Positions 1 through 7,064 of a DNA stretch of 46,403 bases are shown piece after piece. The position numbers and the translations under genes are program-made. This DNA comes from Streptomyces hayashii. Lineage in GTDB: Bacteria; Actinomycetota; Actinomycetes; Streptomycetales; Streptomycetaceae. The DNA is taken from NCBI RefSeq assembly GCF_024539815.1, contig NZ_JAHHIU010000117.1:1-46403 (forward strand), read 5' to 3'. The notes below the pieces were generated by a model, which saw only the letters and a list, made by a program, of their open reading frames with translations, did no database searches and was not told the origin of the DNA. Within the stretch, counting starts at the first letter, position 1; every line of letters starts with the position of its first letter.

Positions 1-141
1 CAGGTCTCCACGTCCCATGCAGTCAGCCTGCCCCAAACACCCCACTCACGAAGTCAGATCCGAGAAACAGCGCCTAGAGCGCCTGCCCGGTTAAGGGGGG
101 CGCCCCAACTCGGTGAACCTATGCGGTCAGAGCACTAGACG

Positions 142-483
142 TCATGGCGGGGGAGTGGGAGGTTCGGCCGGTTGTGGTGACTGCGTCGTGGGATCCGGCC
201 GTGCGGGAGCGGGAGCGGGAGCGGCCTGGCGGACGCGGGTGAGGCTGTCCAGGCCCCCCGTGTAGTCCGCGGCTTCGGCGGCCTTGCTGAAGAAGGCGTC
301 TTCGTGCCGTCGTCGCATGGCCTCGGTGCGAGTGGTGGAGCAGGTGGCGACGATGGTGGCGATGCCCGTGGCGACGGTGGGGAGCAGGAGCGGCGCCACG
401 ATCCACCACGGGGCGTGGGCGAGGGCCGAGGTTCCGGCGGTGAGGCCGGACAGGACGTGGCTGGGCAGGGTCGGCGTGTGCAT
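142..483 (-). CDS. Small single-pass membrane protein, unknown function
   Basis: Predicts 113 residues. The start is the ATG at 483 because an AGGAG ribosome site lies about 6 bases upstream; the frame stays open further upstream but loses protein-like composition. Residues about 23-50 form one hydrophobic segment (APWWIVAPLLLPTVATG and onward) that should span the membrane. A charged stretch with RRRHEDAFFSKAAEAADY follows, then a Pro/Ala tail ending PAEPPTPPP. Part of that tail is written by a GCGGGA-type hexanucleotide repeated three times near 203-222, which could change length by slippage. I do not recognise the family. No partner gene is evident; the nearest gene is more than 500 bases away. 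The ribosome site and the membrane segment make a real gene likely. Confidence 0.6.
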   Translation of the reverse strand: MHTPTLPSHVLSGLTAGTSALAHAPWWIVAPLLLPTVATGIATIVATCSTTRTEAMRRRHEDAFFSKAAEAADYTGGLDSLTRVRQAAPAPAPARPDPTTQSPQPAEPPTPPP

Positions 484-1004
484 GGTCGGGCTCCTGTGCG
501 GGGTGCGGCGGTCGGTGGTCTGGCACCCCTTGTGGGTGAAGCCGCGGTGAGGGACAGCATCGGAAGCGGCGGGGTGTGCAAGCAGGTTGACCGGGGTGGC
601 GGTTAGCAGCGCAACCCCGCCGGGCGCACGGCACCCTTGCCTGCCGTGCGGGCGATGAAGGGCTGGGTCCTGCAGGCGGCTGCCAGCTGCGGGTCGGGCG
701 AGCGCCTTTCCGCGCCTCAGTACAGGTCTAGTCAGTCGAGTGCCTGCCGGTTCCTGAAGGCGGTGTGTCTGCCGCACCGCGGCCGGCTCAGCTCCGCAAT
801 CTCCGTCTGCAGCTGGCCGGGAAGCGAGGACGGCGTGGCGATGGTGCATGCGGTCGGATCACGCTTCCGACAGGCGGGAGTGAACAGGCTTGCGAAAGGC
901 CGGAGTGATCAGGTCCGGCAGAGCGTTCGCCGCCGCACCCTTCGTGAGGCAGCAACCGTTAACGGGTCGACCGCTACTCACGCGCCGAACCCAGGGAGGC
1001 TTTG
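484..1004. other. Intergenic stretch, no gene supported
   Basis: About 520 bases between two small genes pointing away from each other, so it should hold both promoters. The open frames here have arginine/proline-rich shadow composition and no ribosome sites. I saw no tRNA, insertion sequence or clear palindrome. Confidence 0.5.
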
Positions 1005-1385
1005 ATGGGACGTGATGCCAAGCGCAAGAAGCAGGCACGCCGTGACCAGCGAGAGAGGCGGAAGAGGGAACTTGGGCGCCCCCGGCTGCCGGAAGGCGAG
1101 CGGTTCAGCAGCGTCGGCCAGACAACCAAGGACGGCGCGATCAGCAGGCGCACACAGGCCGCACGGCCCACGGTGGGCTTCCTGACCCGAACACACTGCG
1201 ACCTGCGGCACCCGGACGCCCTCTCCCCGTGTACAGGCATGGAGATTCACCACCGAGACGGCACCACCGCATGCAGCCTCGGCAACGAATGCCCGGGCGA
1301 GGACGCGCCCCACACGTCCAGGCAATGCTGCGGCCTGTCCGAACCTTGCGACGGCTGCGGGATCCCCGCTCCGCTGCTCGCCTGA
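1005..1385 (+). CDS. Small basic N-terminus, Cys/His-rich C-terminus protein
   Basis: Predicts about 126 residues. The ATG at 1005 is preferred over a TTG three bases earlier because GGGAGG lies 5 bases upstream. The first 25 residues are strongly basic (GRDAKRKKQARRDQRERRKR), which suggests nucleic-acid or ribosome association. The C-terminal half carries several Cys/His residues (CDLRHPD, MEIHHRDG, a CSLGNECPG pair, CCGLSEPCDGCG), spaced like one or two metal-binding knuckles. Metal binding is inferred from composition; I do not recognise the family. There is no operon partner: the following 500 bases hold no convincing gene. Confidence 0.6.
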   Translation: MGRDAKRKKQARRDQRERRKRELGRPRLPEGERFSSVGQTTKDGAISRRTQAARPTVGFLTRTHCDLRHPDALSPCTGMEIHHRDGTTACSLGNECPGEDAPHTSRQCCGLSEPCDGCGIPAPLLA

Positions 1386-1898
1386 TGTGACCGTGCGGCG
1401 TGAGCGCCCCAGCCCGCACGGCTGCACCAGCTCCGCCGCCTTGCCCCCGTCACCGAGCTGATCGGGCGGGGTGCGCGTGACGTATGAGGACAGCGCTGTC
1501 ACTGTGCCGCAGGTGGTGGCCGGTCGTCAGCAGGCGGCCGGCCATGGCTGGACCTCGGGCGGAACCTCCGGCCGGTCAAGCTGCTCGATGTCGTCGGACC
1601 ATGTGGCCAGGAGGAGACGATCAGTTCCGCTGCCGTTGCGGTGGCAGCAGCGGTGTCCAGGGCGATCTGGCTGCACGCTCATGACGAAACAAACTATACG
1701 TCGTGTTTGTTTTGGGACTTGGGTGTGGAATCGGCGATTGACGCAGGTCACTGCATATGGCCACCACCGGCACGAGGTCCTTTGGCCCGGTGCCCTTCTG
1801 TCCGCCGGGCAGGCCGCCGCTACCGCACTGCATCTGCACTACCGGGGCTGGGCGCGGCGCGGCGAACCTGCGGCCCCGCCTCGCCCCGCGGTCTTCCC
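1386..1898. other. Intergenic stretch with an ARE-like palindrome
   Basis: About 510 bases downstream of the convergent TetR gene. A possible 51-codon minus-strand frame starts at an ATG at 1682, immediately beside the palindrome, but it has no ribosome site and no recognisable composition, so I do not call it. The notable content is the palindrome at 1687-1712. Confidence 0.5.
1687..1712. promoter_or_regulatory. ARE-like operator (gamma-butyrolactone receptor box)
   Basis: Two perfect 8-bp arms, AAACAAAC and GTTTGTTT, are separated by 10 bases whose centre is ACGT, making a 26-bp box in an AT-rich patch of otherwise GC-rich DNA. Known autoregulatory elements of ArpA/ScbR-type receptors are palindromes of about this size with AAACAAAC/GTTTGTTT-like ends. 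It sits 187 bases past the stop codon of the receptor-like TetR gene at 1899-2564. What it would control is unclear. Confidence 0.5.
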
Positions 1899-2564
1899 TC
1901 AGCTGATCGGCTTCGCCTGCGAGGCCCACCGGGAGTGCGTGAAAAGCCGGCGGCCGCGCTCGACGGAGAGGTCCACTGTCATCATCGTCTCGGGCGTGGC
2001 GATCGCCCGAACCATCAGCATGTTCAGCTGGGCGACCGCCTCCGGCAGCTCGTCGTACCGGTGCCGGTACCGGGCGTCGCGGCCGGTGTACCCGTCGACC
2101 CAACCGGTGGCCACCTGGTGAGGGACCACCCCTGGCATGAGCTCGCCCCGGTCGAGGGCCTCGGTCAGCCACCCCTCCACCAGCGGAATGTACGTGTCCC
2201 ACAGGAAACCGTAGAGGGGATGCCCCTGCTCCAGGGCGATCCGCATCGCTGCCCGGACCACGGTCACCCGCGGTGCGGCCACCGCAAGCAGGATCGACGC
2301 GTCGATCACGTTCTGCAGGCGAGGCCCATCCGTTGACGGGAGGTCGTCCATCACGAACGACTCGGTCGCCACCGCATGGGCGACGTCCTGCTTGCCGCCC
2401 TTGAAGTAGTGGTAGACGGCGCCCCGGCTCACCTCCCCAGCCTTCACGATGTCCATGACATCGGTGAGCGAGTAGCCGTTCTCTGCGAAGAGGCGCGCTG
2501 CGACGTCGAGGATCTTGGCCCTTGTGTCCTTGCCGCGCTGCTGGACCGGTTGTCGCAGCACCAC
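1899..2564 (-). CDS. ArpA/ScbR-type TetR regulator (gamma-butyrolactone receptor-like)
   Basis: Predicts 221 residues. Start is GTG at 2564: AGGAGG lies 7 bases upstream and the conserved family N-terminus (LRQPVQQRGKDTRAKIL) begins there. The TetR DNA-binding helices follow: AARLFAENGYSLTDVMDI, then VSRGAVYHYF. Hydrophobic-ligand receptors of the ArpA/ScbR/FarA group share this layout, with a longer C-terminal ligand-binding domain (here LEQGHPLYGFLWDTYIPLVEGW and beyond). Such proteins repress antibiotic or morphogenesis genes until a gamma-butyrolactone binds. No A-factor synthase (AfsA-like) gene is present in the window, so this would be an orphan receptor. An ARE-like palindrome lies beyond its 3' end. 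Assignment to the receptor subgroup rests on N-terminal similarity; a generic TetR role remains possible. Confidence 0.8.
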   Translation of the reverse strand: MVLRQPVQQRGKDTRAKILDVAARLFAENGYSLTDVMDIVKAGEVSRGAVYHYFKGGKQDVAHAVATESFVMDDLPSTDGPRLQNVIDASILLAVAAPRVTVVRAAMRIALEQGHPLYGFLWDTYIPLVEGWLTEALDRGELMPGVVPHQVATGWVDGYTGRDARYRHRYDELPEAVAQLNMLMVRAIATPETMMTVDLSVERGRRLFTHSRWASQAKPIS

Positions 2565-3016
2565 CCTTATGCCTCCTGTTGTCCGCCGGGCGCAGCGCCC
2601 CGGCCTGCGCTTCGAGGGTCCCAATCCGTGTCGGCCCAAGCAGTCCCGGCACCGGCGTCGAAGCCACCGCCCGACGCGGATCACCTCAGACGTTATCCAC
2701 ACCGCTGGTGCGGCCGTCAGTCCGGCCCGGCCGTTGCCCTGCCCTGCTGCCCGTGGTGAGCCGCGTCCAGGAACCGTGCGCGGTGTTTATTCGGTAGCGG
2801 ATCAGTGCAGATTCTGGCAGGTGAAGCGTACACAAGACCACCTCAACGGCCTTTCCAAGCACGGTGTTTGTTACTGATACGATCAAGGGCATGCGATCGC
2901 CCTCGGTGTCCGGCGCGAGGCTAATCGGCGGGGGTCACTGCGGCATCCGCGCGTCTGGGAAGCCGTGATCCTGCACGAACCGCTTGGTCGTCGACCGAAT
3001 CGAACGAGGAACTGTC
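2565..3016. other. Intergenic stretch upstream of the TetR gene
   Basis: Holds the regulator's promoter region. A single half-site, GGTGTTTGTT near 2863-2872, resembles one arm of the ARE-like box but has no matching arm. No convincing gene is visible; a minus-strand frame of 68 codons at 2686-2892 lacks a ribosome site. Confidence 0.4.
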
Positions 3017-3148
3017 ATGCGCACCTCATTTCTGCTGGCCCGCCTCGCCGCTCGGTCCGACGACGCGCCGGCCGTAAGCCGTGCCCGGCGGCGTATCGCA
3101 CGCGCGGTGGGCCTGCCTGCCGGCTCATCCCCGGCCGGAGCGATCTGA
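3017..3148 (+). CDS. Possible small cationic peptide, 43 residues
   Basis: ATG at 3017 follows CGAGGA with about 6 bases spacing. The product reads MRTSFLLARLAARSDDAP, then an Arg-rich helix-like stretch (VSRARRRIARAVGLPAG), then a short Ser/Ala tail. It could be a short amphipathic peptide or a remnant. It lies 157 bases before a secreted-protein gene on the same strand. No family is recognised. Support is only the ribosome site and biased composition. Confidence 0.3.
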   Translation: MRTSFLLARLAARSDDAPAVSRARRRIARAVGLPAGSSPAGAI

Positions 3149-3305
3149 TTCCTCACCGCGTCGGTGGACTCTCTCACCTGACGCACCCCGCCCATGCCGG
3201 GTAAATCGTCCGCGATCACGCATGCGGCGCACGCTCCGCCGTCCGGCAGACCTTCACAGACCACCTTCCACCAGCATGAACGTACAGATCGGAATCAATG
3301 TGAGT

Positions 3306-3815
3306 ATGCGCAAGACCCTTGCTGCCTCCGCCGTGGCGGTGTCCGTCCTCGGCGCGACCGTCGCGATGGCCACGCCCGCCTCGGCGCTGTCCTGGAGCTG
3401 CAAGACGAGCAGCAAGTCGATCGACGACGCCGGATACGGCGGACCCTGGGCAGACAACTGGGACTTCAAGATCAAGGTCTGTGCCGCGCGATCCGGCGGC
3501 TACGGCTACGGCAAGGCGACCATCAGCTGGGACGCCCCGCCCTACTACTCCGGAGTCACCACCACCTTCGACGGCGCGCAGCTTCGCCTCGTCCTCGTCC
3601 GTCCCGACAGCGGCGCGACGGTGAAGAGCGCGACGTACGACATCGAGTCCAAGCTGGAGCACTCCAACTCCTCCGGAAACGGCTCCTGGACGACGCCCAC
3701 GATCAAGTTCAAGACCAGTAAGCGCGTCTACGCCGACACCACGCTCCGGCTCGACTGGAACAACGACGGCAAGGACTACCTGAACTACGGGTTCACCGGA
3801 TCCCCCAGCGTCTGA
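3306..3815 (+). CDS. Secreted protein of unknown function
   Basis: Predicts 169 residues. A classical Sec signal peptide starts MRKTLAASAVAVSVLGATVA and ends at an Ala-x-Ala site (TPASA) near residue 30. A GTG two codons upstream (3300) and an ATG at 3276 are alternative starts; 3306 gives the best-shaped signal peptide. The mature part has two cysteines (SWSCKTS, KVCAARS) about 30 residues apart that probably pair. A Gly/Tyr patch (GGYGYGKA) follows, then alternating polar/hydrophobic residues typical of a beta-sandwich. It ends FTGSPSV. I do not recognise the family. It stands alone, with a good terminator hairpin about 90 bases downstream. Confidence 0.8.
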   Translation: MRKTLAASAVAVSVLGATVAMATPASALSWSCKTSSKSIDDAGYGGPWADNWDFKIKVCAARSGGYGYGKATISWDAPPYYSGVTTTFDGAQLRLVLVRPDSGATVKSATYDIESKLEHSNSSGNGSWTTPTIKFKTSKRVYADTTLRLDWNNDGKDYLNYGFTGSPSV

Positions 3816-3907
3816 CCCACCTCCTGCCTCCTGGCGTGCCTCTCGGCCCATCAGCAGGTCGCTGGCGTGACTGCTCCGGGGGCCTCACCCCCGCGCGATC
3901 ACCCAAA

Positions 3908-3933
3908 GGGGCCGCCCCATCCCAGGCGGCCCC
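3908..3933 (+). terminator. Intrinsic terminator after the secreted protein
   Basis: Perfect 9-bp stem GGGGCCGCC / GGCGGCCCC with an 8-base loop. There is no U-tract, as is common in Streptomyces. It lies 93 bases past the stop codon of the secreted protein gene. Confidence 0.6.
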
Positions 3934-4067
3934 GCACCCGTTCTCCCGGCCCGCCCACTTCCGCCCGCAGCATGGCTCGGGCCGCGTGACGACCCGGCCG
4001 TCGGCGGTGTCAGAGCCGGCCGTGCTCGGCCTCGGCGACGACCCGGCCGGTGAGGGCGACACCCTGT

Positions 4068-4366
4068 GAGCGCGGCGAGATCTGGACGCTCCCCGACGGC
4101 CGCAGCGTCCTCATCGTCTCCCTTCCCTGACGGGCTTGGAAAAGGCGTATGGGGCGGTGCTCGCGATCGTGCCGCACCCCGCCGACCGCTACCCCGACGC
4201 CGCCCTGTCCGTCGTGATCGGTGCCCCTCTCGCCTGCACCGCGGTGGCCGTCAACGTCCAGCAGCTCCGGGCCGCCCGGTTCGACGGCGCGAAACGCCTC
4301 GGCGATGTCGACCCCACGGTGATGGCCCGCGTCGACCAGGCGCTCTGCGCCGTCCCCGACCTGTAG
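4068..4366 (+). pseudogene. Frameshifted MazF/PemK-family toxin remnant
   Basis: The first frame reads ERGEIWTLPDGRSVLIVSLP and then meets TGA at 4128-4130. The protein continues in another frame as GLEKAYGAVLAIV, DRYPDAALSVV, AVAVNVQQLRAARF and DVDPTVMARVDQALCAVPDL, ending at 4366. RGEIW near the N-terminus and the VNVQQLRAAR / RVDQAL pattern are those of actinobacterial PemK/MazF endoribonuclease toxins. A single base change in length near 4130 separates the halves and the initiator codon is not clear, so the toxin is probably dead. The upstream frame ending GDDPAGEGDTL at 4069 could be the tail of a lost antitoxin, but I cannot support it as a gene. Confidence 0.6.
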
Positions 4367-4522
4367 CCCGCAGCCAGGCGTGGACCCGGCGCGACGGCCG
4401 GTCCCATGCCGTCACCCCTCGGCCCAGTCCGGACCGAGCGCGGTGAGCGCTCGGCGGAGGTCTGTCCGGCAGGGCCGCACCCCGGCTCGCAGGGCCGGTC
4501 ATCGCGTCTCCGGCCGTCGTGC

Positions 4523-4560
4523 TTGACGATAGGCAGGTGAATGCCTGCATAATGTCGGTG
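4523..4560 (+). promoter_or_regulatory. Promoter of the ArsR-SRPBCC gene, probably leaderless
   Basis: TTGACG at 4523-4528 and a -10-like CATAAT at 4548-4553 (or TGCATA at 4546-4551, spacer 17). A transcript would begin at or next to the GTG start at 4560, and no ribosome site precedes it. An inverted repeat AGGCA(6)TGCCT at 4531-4546 lies between the two promoter elements, where an autoregulating ArsR protein would bind. Confidence 0.45.
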
Positions 4561-5375
4561 TGAGCCTCGAAGCAGCAGCGATCGACTCGGTGTTCAAGGC
4601 GCTCGCCGATCCCACTCGGCGGCTCCTGCTCGACCGGCTGCGCGAGCACAACGGACAGACGCTGCGCGAACTGTGCGAGCGCCTTGACATGGCGCGCCAG
4701 TCGGCGACACAGCACCTGGACGTCCTCGTGCGGGCCAACCTCATCACCGTCGTACGGCGCGGCCGGGAACGGCTGCACTACCTGAACCCGGCTCCGATCC
4801 ATGAGATCGAGGAGCGCTGGATCTCCGGCTTCGACAAACCCCGCCTGCAAGCGATCAGCGCCATCAAGCACCAGGCAGAGGAGTACGCCATGACCGACAC
4901 ACCCACACCCACCCCGGTTCCGGACTACGTCTACGTCACCTACATCCGCGCCGGTGCGGAGCAGGTGTGGCAGGCCCTGACCGACGCCGACCTGACGGCG
5001 CGCTACTGGGGGCACGCGAACGTCTCCGACTGGCAGCCCGGATCGGCCTGGGAGCACCAGCGAGCCGACGGCTCGGGCAAGATCGACGTGGTGGGCCGCG
5101 TCCTGGAAGCCGAGCCCCCGACCCGGCTGGTCATCACCTTCGACGACGCCCCCGATGCCCCATCGCCGCGAGAGCCGTCGGTCGTCACCTTCCTCGTCGA
5201 GCCGCATCAGGACATCGTCCGTCTCACGGTCACCCACGAGAGGCTCCCCAACCAGGAGATGCTGAGCGGCATCTCGGCCGGCTGGCCGGCGGTGCTCGCC
5301 AACCTCAAGTCGATGCTGGAGACCGGCGAGGTCCTGCCGCAGGCGCCCTGGGAGATGACCCGCGCCCACACCTGA
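4560..5375 (+). CDS. ArsR-family regulator fused to an SRPBCC (AHSA1-like) domain
   Basis: Predicts 271 residues from a GTG start. Residues about 5-95 are a winged helix of the ArsR type (SVFKALADPTRRLLLDRL, then LCERLDMARQSATQHLDVL, then the wing VRRGRERLHYL). No metal-binding cysteine pair is present. Residues about 118-255 are an SRPBCC/AHSA1 hot-dog-like ligand domain (VYVTYIRAGAEQVWQALTD, RYWGHANVSDWQPGSAWEHQ). Separate ArsR and AHSA1 genes often form an operon; here they are one polypeptide. An internal ATG at 4890 (residue 111) is preceded by GAGGAG at 6 bases spacing, so the SRPBCC domain could also be made alone. The fusion probably senses a small hydrophobic molecule. The next gene, a DinB-like protein, is 58 bases downstream and likely co-transcribed. 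Confidence 0.85.
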   Translation: MSLEAAAIDSVFKALADPTRRLLLDRLREHNGQTLRELCERLDMARQSATQHLDVLVRANLITVVRRGRERLHYLNPAPIHEIEERWISGFDKPRLQAISAIKHQAEEYAMTDTPTPTPVPDYVYVTYIRAGAEQVWQALTDADLTARYWGHANVSDWQPGSAWEHQRADGSGKIDVVGRVLEAEPPTRLVITFDDAPDAPSPREPSVVTFLVEPHQDIVRLTVTHERLPNQEMLSGISAGWPAVLANLKSMLETGEVLPQAPWEMTRAHT

Positions 5376-5433
5376 GCCGCGCCTCTCCGCCCCTGTTCCA
5401 TTCCGCATACGCCCGAACAGACAGGTGCACGAC

Positions 5434-5949
5434 ATGCTGGACACCGGCTCACTCCAGGACGCCTACCGACCGCTGCTCGACGCCGCCACCACCGTGGCCG
5501 GCGCCGACGACCCCGGCCCCGCCCCACCGGACGGCGAGTGGAACGCCGACGAGATCCTCGCGCACGTCTCTCTCGTCAGCGCCGCCACCATCGCCGCCGT
5601 CGCAGATGTCGCAGCGGGGACCGACACGACGTACGACAACCGGATCGCCCTCGACACCTGGACCATCCGGCACACCATCACGCGTGCCGGCGGCAACGCC
5701 GCTCTGCGGGACCGCATCCGCGGACAAGCAGCCGCCCTGTGCGCACTCACCGCAAGTGCCGCGCTCAGCGACGCCGAGCTCGGCACCCTGGTGCCCACCC
5801 GGCTCCTGTCCCACGACACCCTCCTTGTCGACCGGCCCATGCCACTGCGCGACATCGTCACCGGACTGGCGGAGGCAGAACTGCCGGGCCACACGAAACA
5901 GCTCCTCGCCCTCCTCCCCGAGCGGGCCATGACCGAGGCCACTCGGTGA
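5434..5949 (+). CDS. DinB-like helical-bundle protein
   Basis: Predicts 171 residues from ATG at 5434; a GTG nine bases upstream is the alternative. The pattern DGEWNADEILAHVSLVSAA early in the protein, then long Ala/Leu-rich helices and the late GLAEAELPGHTKQLLALL, suggests the four-helix DinB / mycothiol-dependent maleylpyruvate isomerase-like fold. In such proteins His residues on the helices bind a metal. One His is in the first helix (LAHVS) and others follow (RHTITR, LSHDTLL, PGHTKQ). The function is unknown. It probably shares the promoter of the ArsR-SRPBCC gene, so it may be part of the same response to a small molecule. Confidence 0.65.
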   Translation: MLDTGSLQDAYRPLLDAATTVAGADDPGPAPPDGEWNADEILAHVSLVSAATIAAVADVAAGTDTTYDNRIALDTWTIRHTITRAGGNAALRDRIRGQAAALCALTASAALSDAELGTLVPTRLLSHDTLLVDRPMPLRDIVTGLAEAELPGHTKQLLALLPERAMTEATR

Positions 5950-6129
5950 CCACGGCACACACGGACGCGGCTGGTTCCAGCAGCTGACGGGGGTGCGCCG
6001 ACTCGCCCGAGCGTCGGTGGACGCTCCCTTCGCAACGCCCGGGGGAGCGGGCGTCATGGCCGGCGCCGACGCGGATGATCCGAGCGGGCTGAGCCGGGCT
6101 CGCTCGGCGCCTGTACGGGTCGAGGTCGC

Positions 6130-6447
6130 CTACAGGACGCTCTCGCCCACGGTGAAGATCATGCTGCGGACCGGAGCGAGTTTCTGCAGGTGCGCCGCGT
6201 CGGCAGCTGTGGCGCGTCCCTCGGATGAGGCGAGCGCGGCGCGCAGGTCGTCCATCGTGTCCCACTCCAGCTCGGCGACCAGGTAGCAGGGCGCGCCGCC
6301 GCGGACGGCGAACAGGTCGCCGTCGATCGAGTAGCGGCGCAGCCCCGGCAGGCGGCGTGCGAGTGGGATGTGGACCTGGTGGTAATGCCGGTCGAACGCC
6401 GCGGTGTCGGCGGGAGTCTCGTACAGGGCGATGAAGCGGGCGGTCAT
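6130..6447 (-). CDS. EthD-family small dimeric alpha/beta-barrel protein
   Basis: Predicts 105 residues from ATG at 6447. The sequence MTARFIALYETPADTAAFDRHYHQVHIPLA is EthD-like: a short strand, the D(x)HYHQVHIPLA helix, then LPGLRRYSIDGD. EthD proteins are ferredoxin-like alpha/beta dimers found beside oxidoreductases, some with degradative or cyclase activity. The start overlaps the stop of the upstream reductase gene in an ATGA, so translation is coupled. It is the last gene of the sigma factor / reductase / EthD operon. The exact reaction cannot be given. Confidence 0.8.
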   Translation of the reverse strand: MTARFIALYETPADTAAFDRHYHQVHIPLARRLPGLRRYSIDGDLFAVRGGAPCYLVAELEWDTMDDLRAALASSEGRATAADAAHLQKLAPVRSMIFTVGESVL

Positions 6448-7007
6448 CGTGCGGCCTTGCGGTAGCGGGTGAGGACGGCGGCACCGACCTGCTCGACACC
6501 CAGGCACTCCAACTCGATGCGGGGCCCGTCGTCCGGGAAGAGCCGCCGACCCGTGCCTAGGACGGTGGGCAAGGCCAGCAGCCGGTACTCGTCGACCAGA
6601 TCCGCGGCCATCAGCCGGTCCACGACGCTCAGGCTCCCGGTGACGACCACGTCGCGCCGCTCCCGCTTGACGGCGTCGACCAGGTCGCCGTCAAGGATGC
6701 GGGAGTTTCCCCATGCCGATGTGTCGGTGTCGGTCAGGGTGCGCGAGGCGACCAGCTTCGGCACGGTGTTCATGCGCGCGGCGAACGGGTCGTCGCGGGC
6801 CGGCCACAGCCGGGAGAACAACTGCCAGGTGGCGCGGCCCAACAGCAGCACACCGTCGTCCAGGGTGCTGCCGAGCCGGAATTTGTCCCCGGCGACCGCC
6901 TCCGGACCGTGCCGGAACGCCCAGCCGCCTCCCGGCGTGCCGCCGGACCCGTCCGGGTCGGACACGATCCCGTCCAGGGTGATGAACTCGATGACGATGA
7001 CACTCAC
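6444..7007 (-). CDS. Dihydrofolate reductase-family protein (RibD C-terminal domain type)
   Basis: Predicts 187 residues. Start is GTG at 7007, with an AAGGGA ribosome site 8 bases upstream. The N-terminus VIVIEFITLDGIVSDPDG matches the start of stand-alone RibD-C/DHFR-like reductases. Next come LLLGRATWQLFSRLWP (the GR(x)T(x) strand-helix), DVVVTGSLSVVDRLMAADLVDEYRLL and PTVLGTGRRLFPDDG, the usual nucleotide-binding and C-terminal signatures. These proteins use NADPH; most paralogues in actinomycetes have no known substrate. It overlaps the EthD gene by ATGA and lies 57 bases after the ECF sigma gene, so all three form one unit. Confidence 0.85.
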   Translation of the reverse strand: MSVIVIEFITLDGIVSDPDGSGGTPGGGWAFRHGPEAVAGDKFRLGSTLDDGVLLLGRATWQLFSRLWPARDDPFAARMNTVPKLVASRTLTDTDTSAWGNSRILDGDLVDAVKRERRDVVVTGSLSVVDRLMAADLVDEYRLLALPTVLGTGRRLFPDDGPRIELECLGVEQVGAAVLTRYRKAAR

Positions 7008-7064
7008 GATGAGATTCCCTTCGGTCGAATGCTCACCGGTATGTACCGGCCGCACCTCCCCGAC

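Noticed and set aside
97..106. GGGGCGCCCC palindrome as att site or terminator
   Set aside because: Only 10 bp, no loop, no adjacent tRNA or integrase; too short to support.
119..634. Long minus-strand frames around the small membrane protein gene
   Set aside because: They have Arg/Pro/His-rich shadow composition and no ribosome sites; only the frame at 142-483 has a ribosome site and a membrane segment.
1471..2336. Plus-strand frames opposite the TetR gene
   Set aside because: Antisense shadows of a confident regulator gene; no recognisable domain.
2863..2872. Second ARE site near 2863
   Set aside because: Only one half-site (GGTGTTTGTT) is present, with no opposite arm at the right distance.
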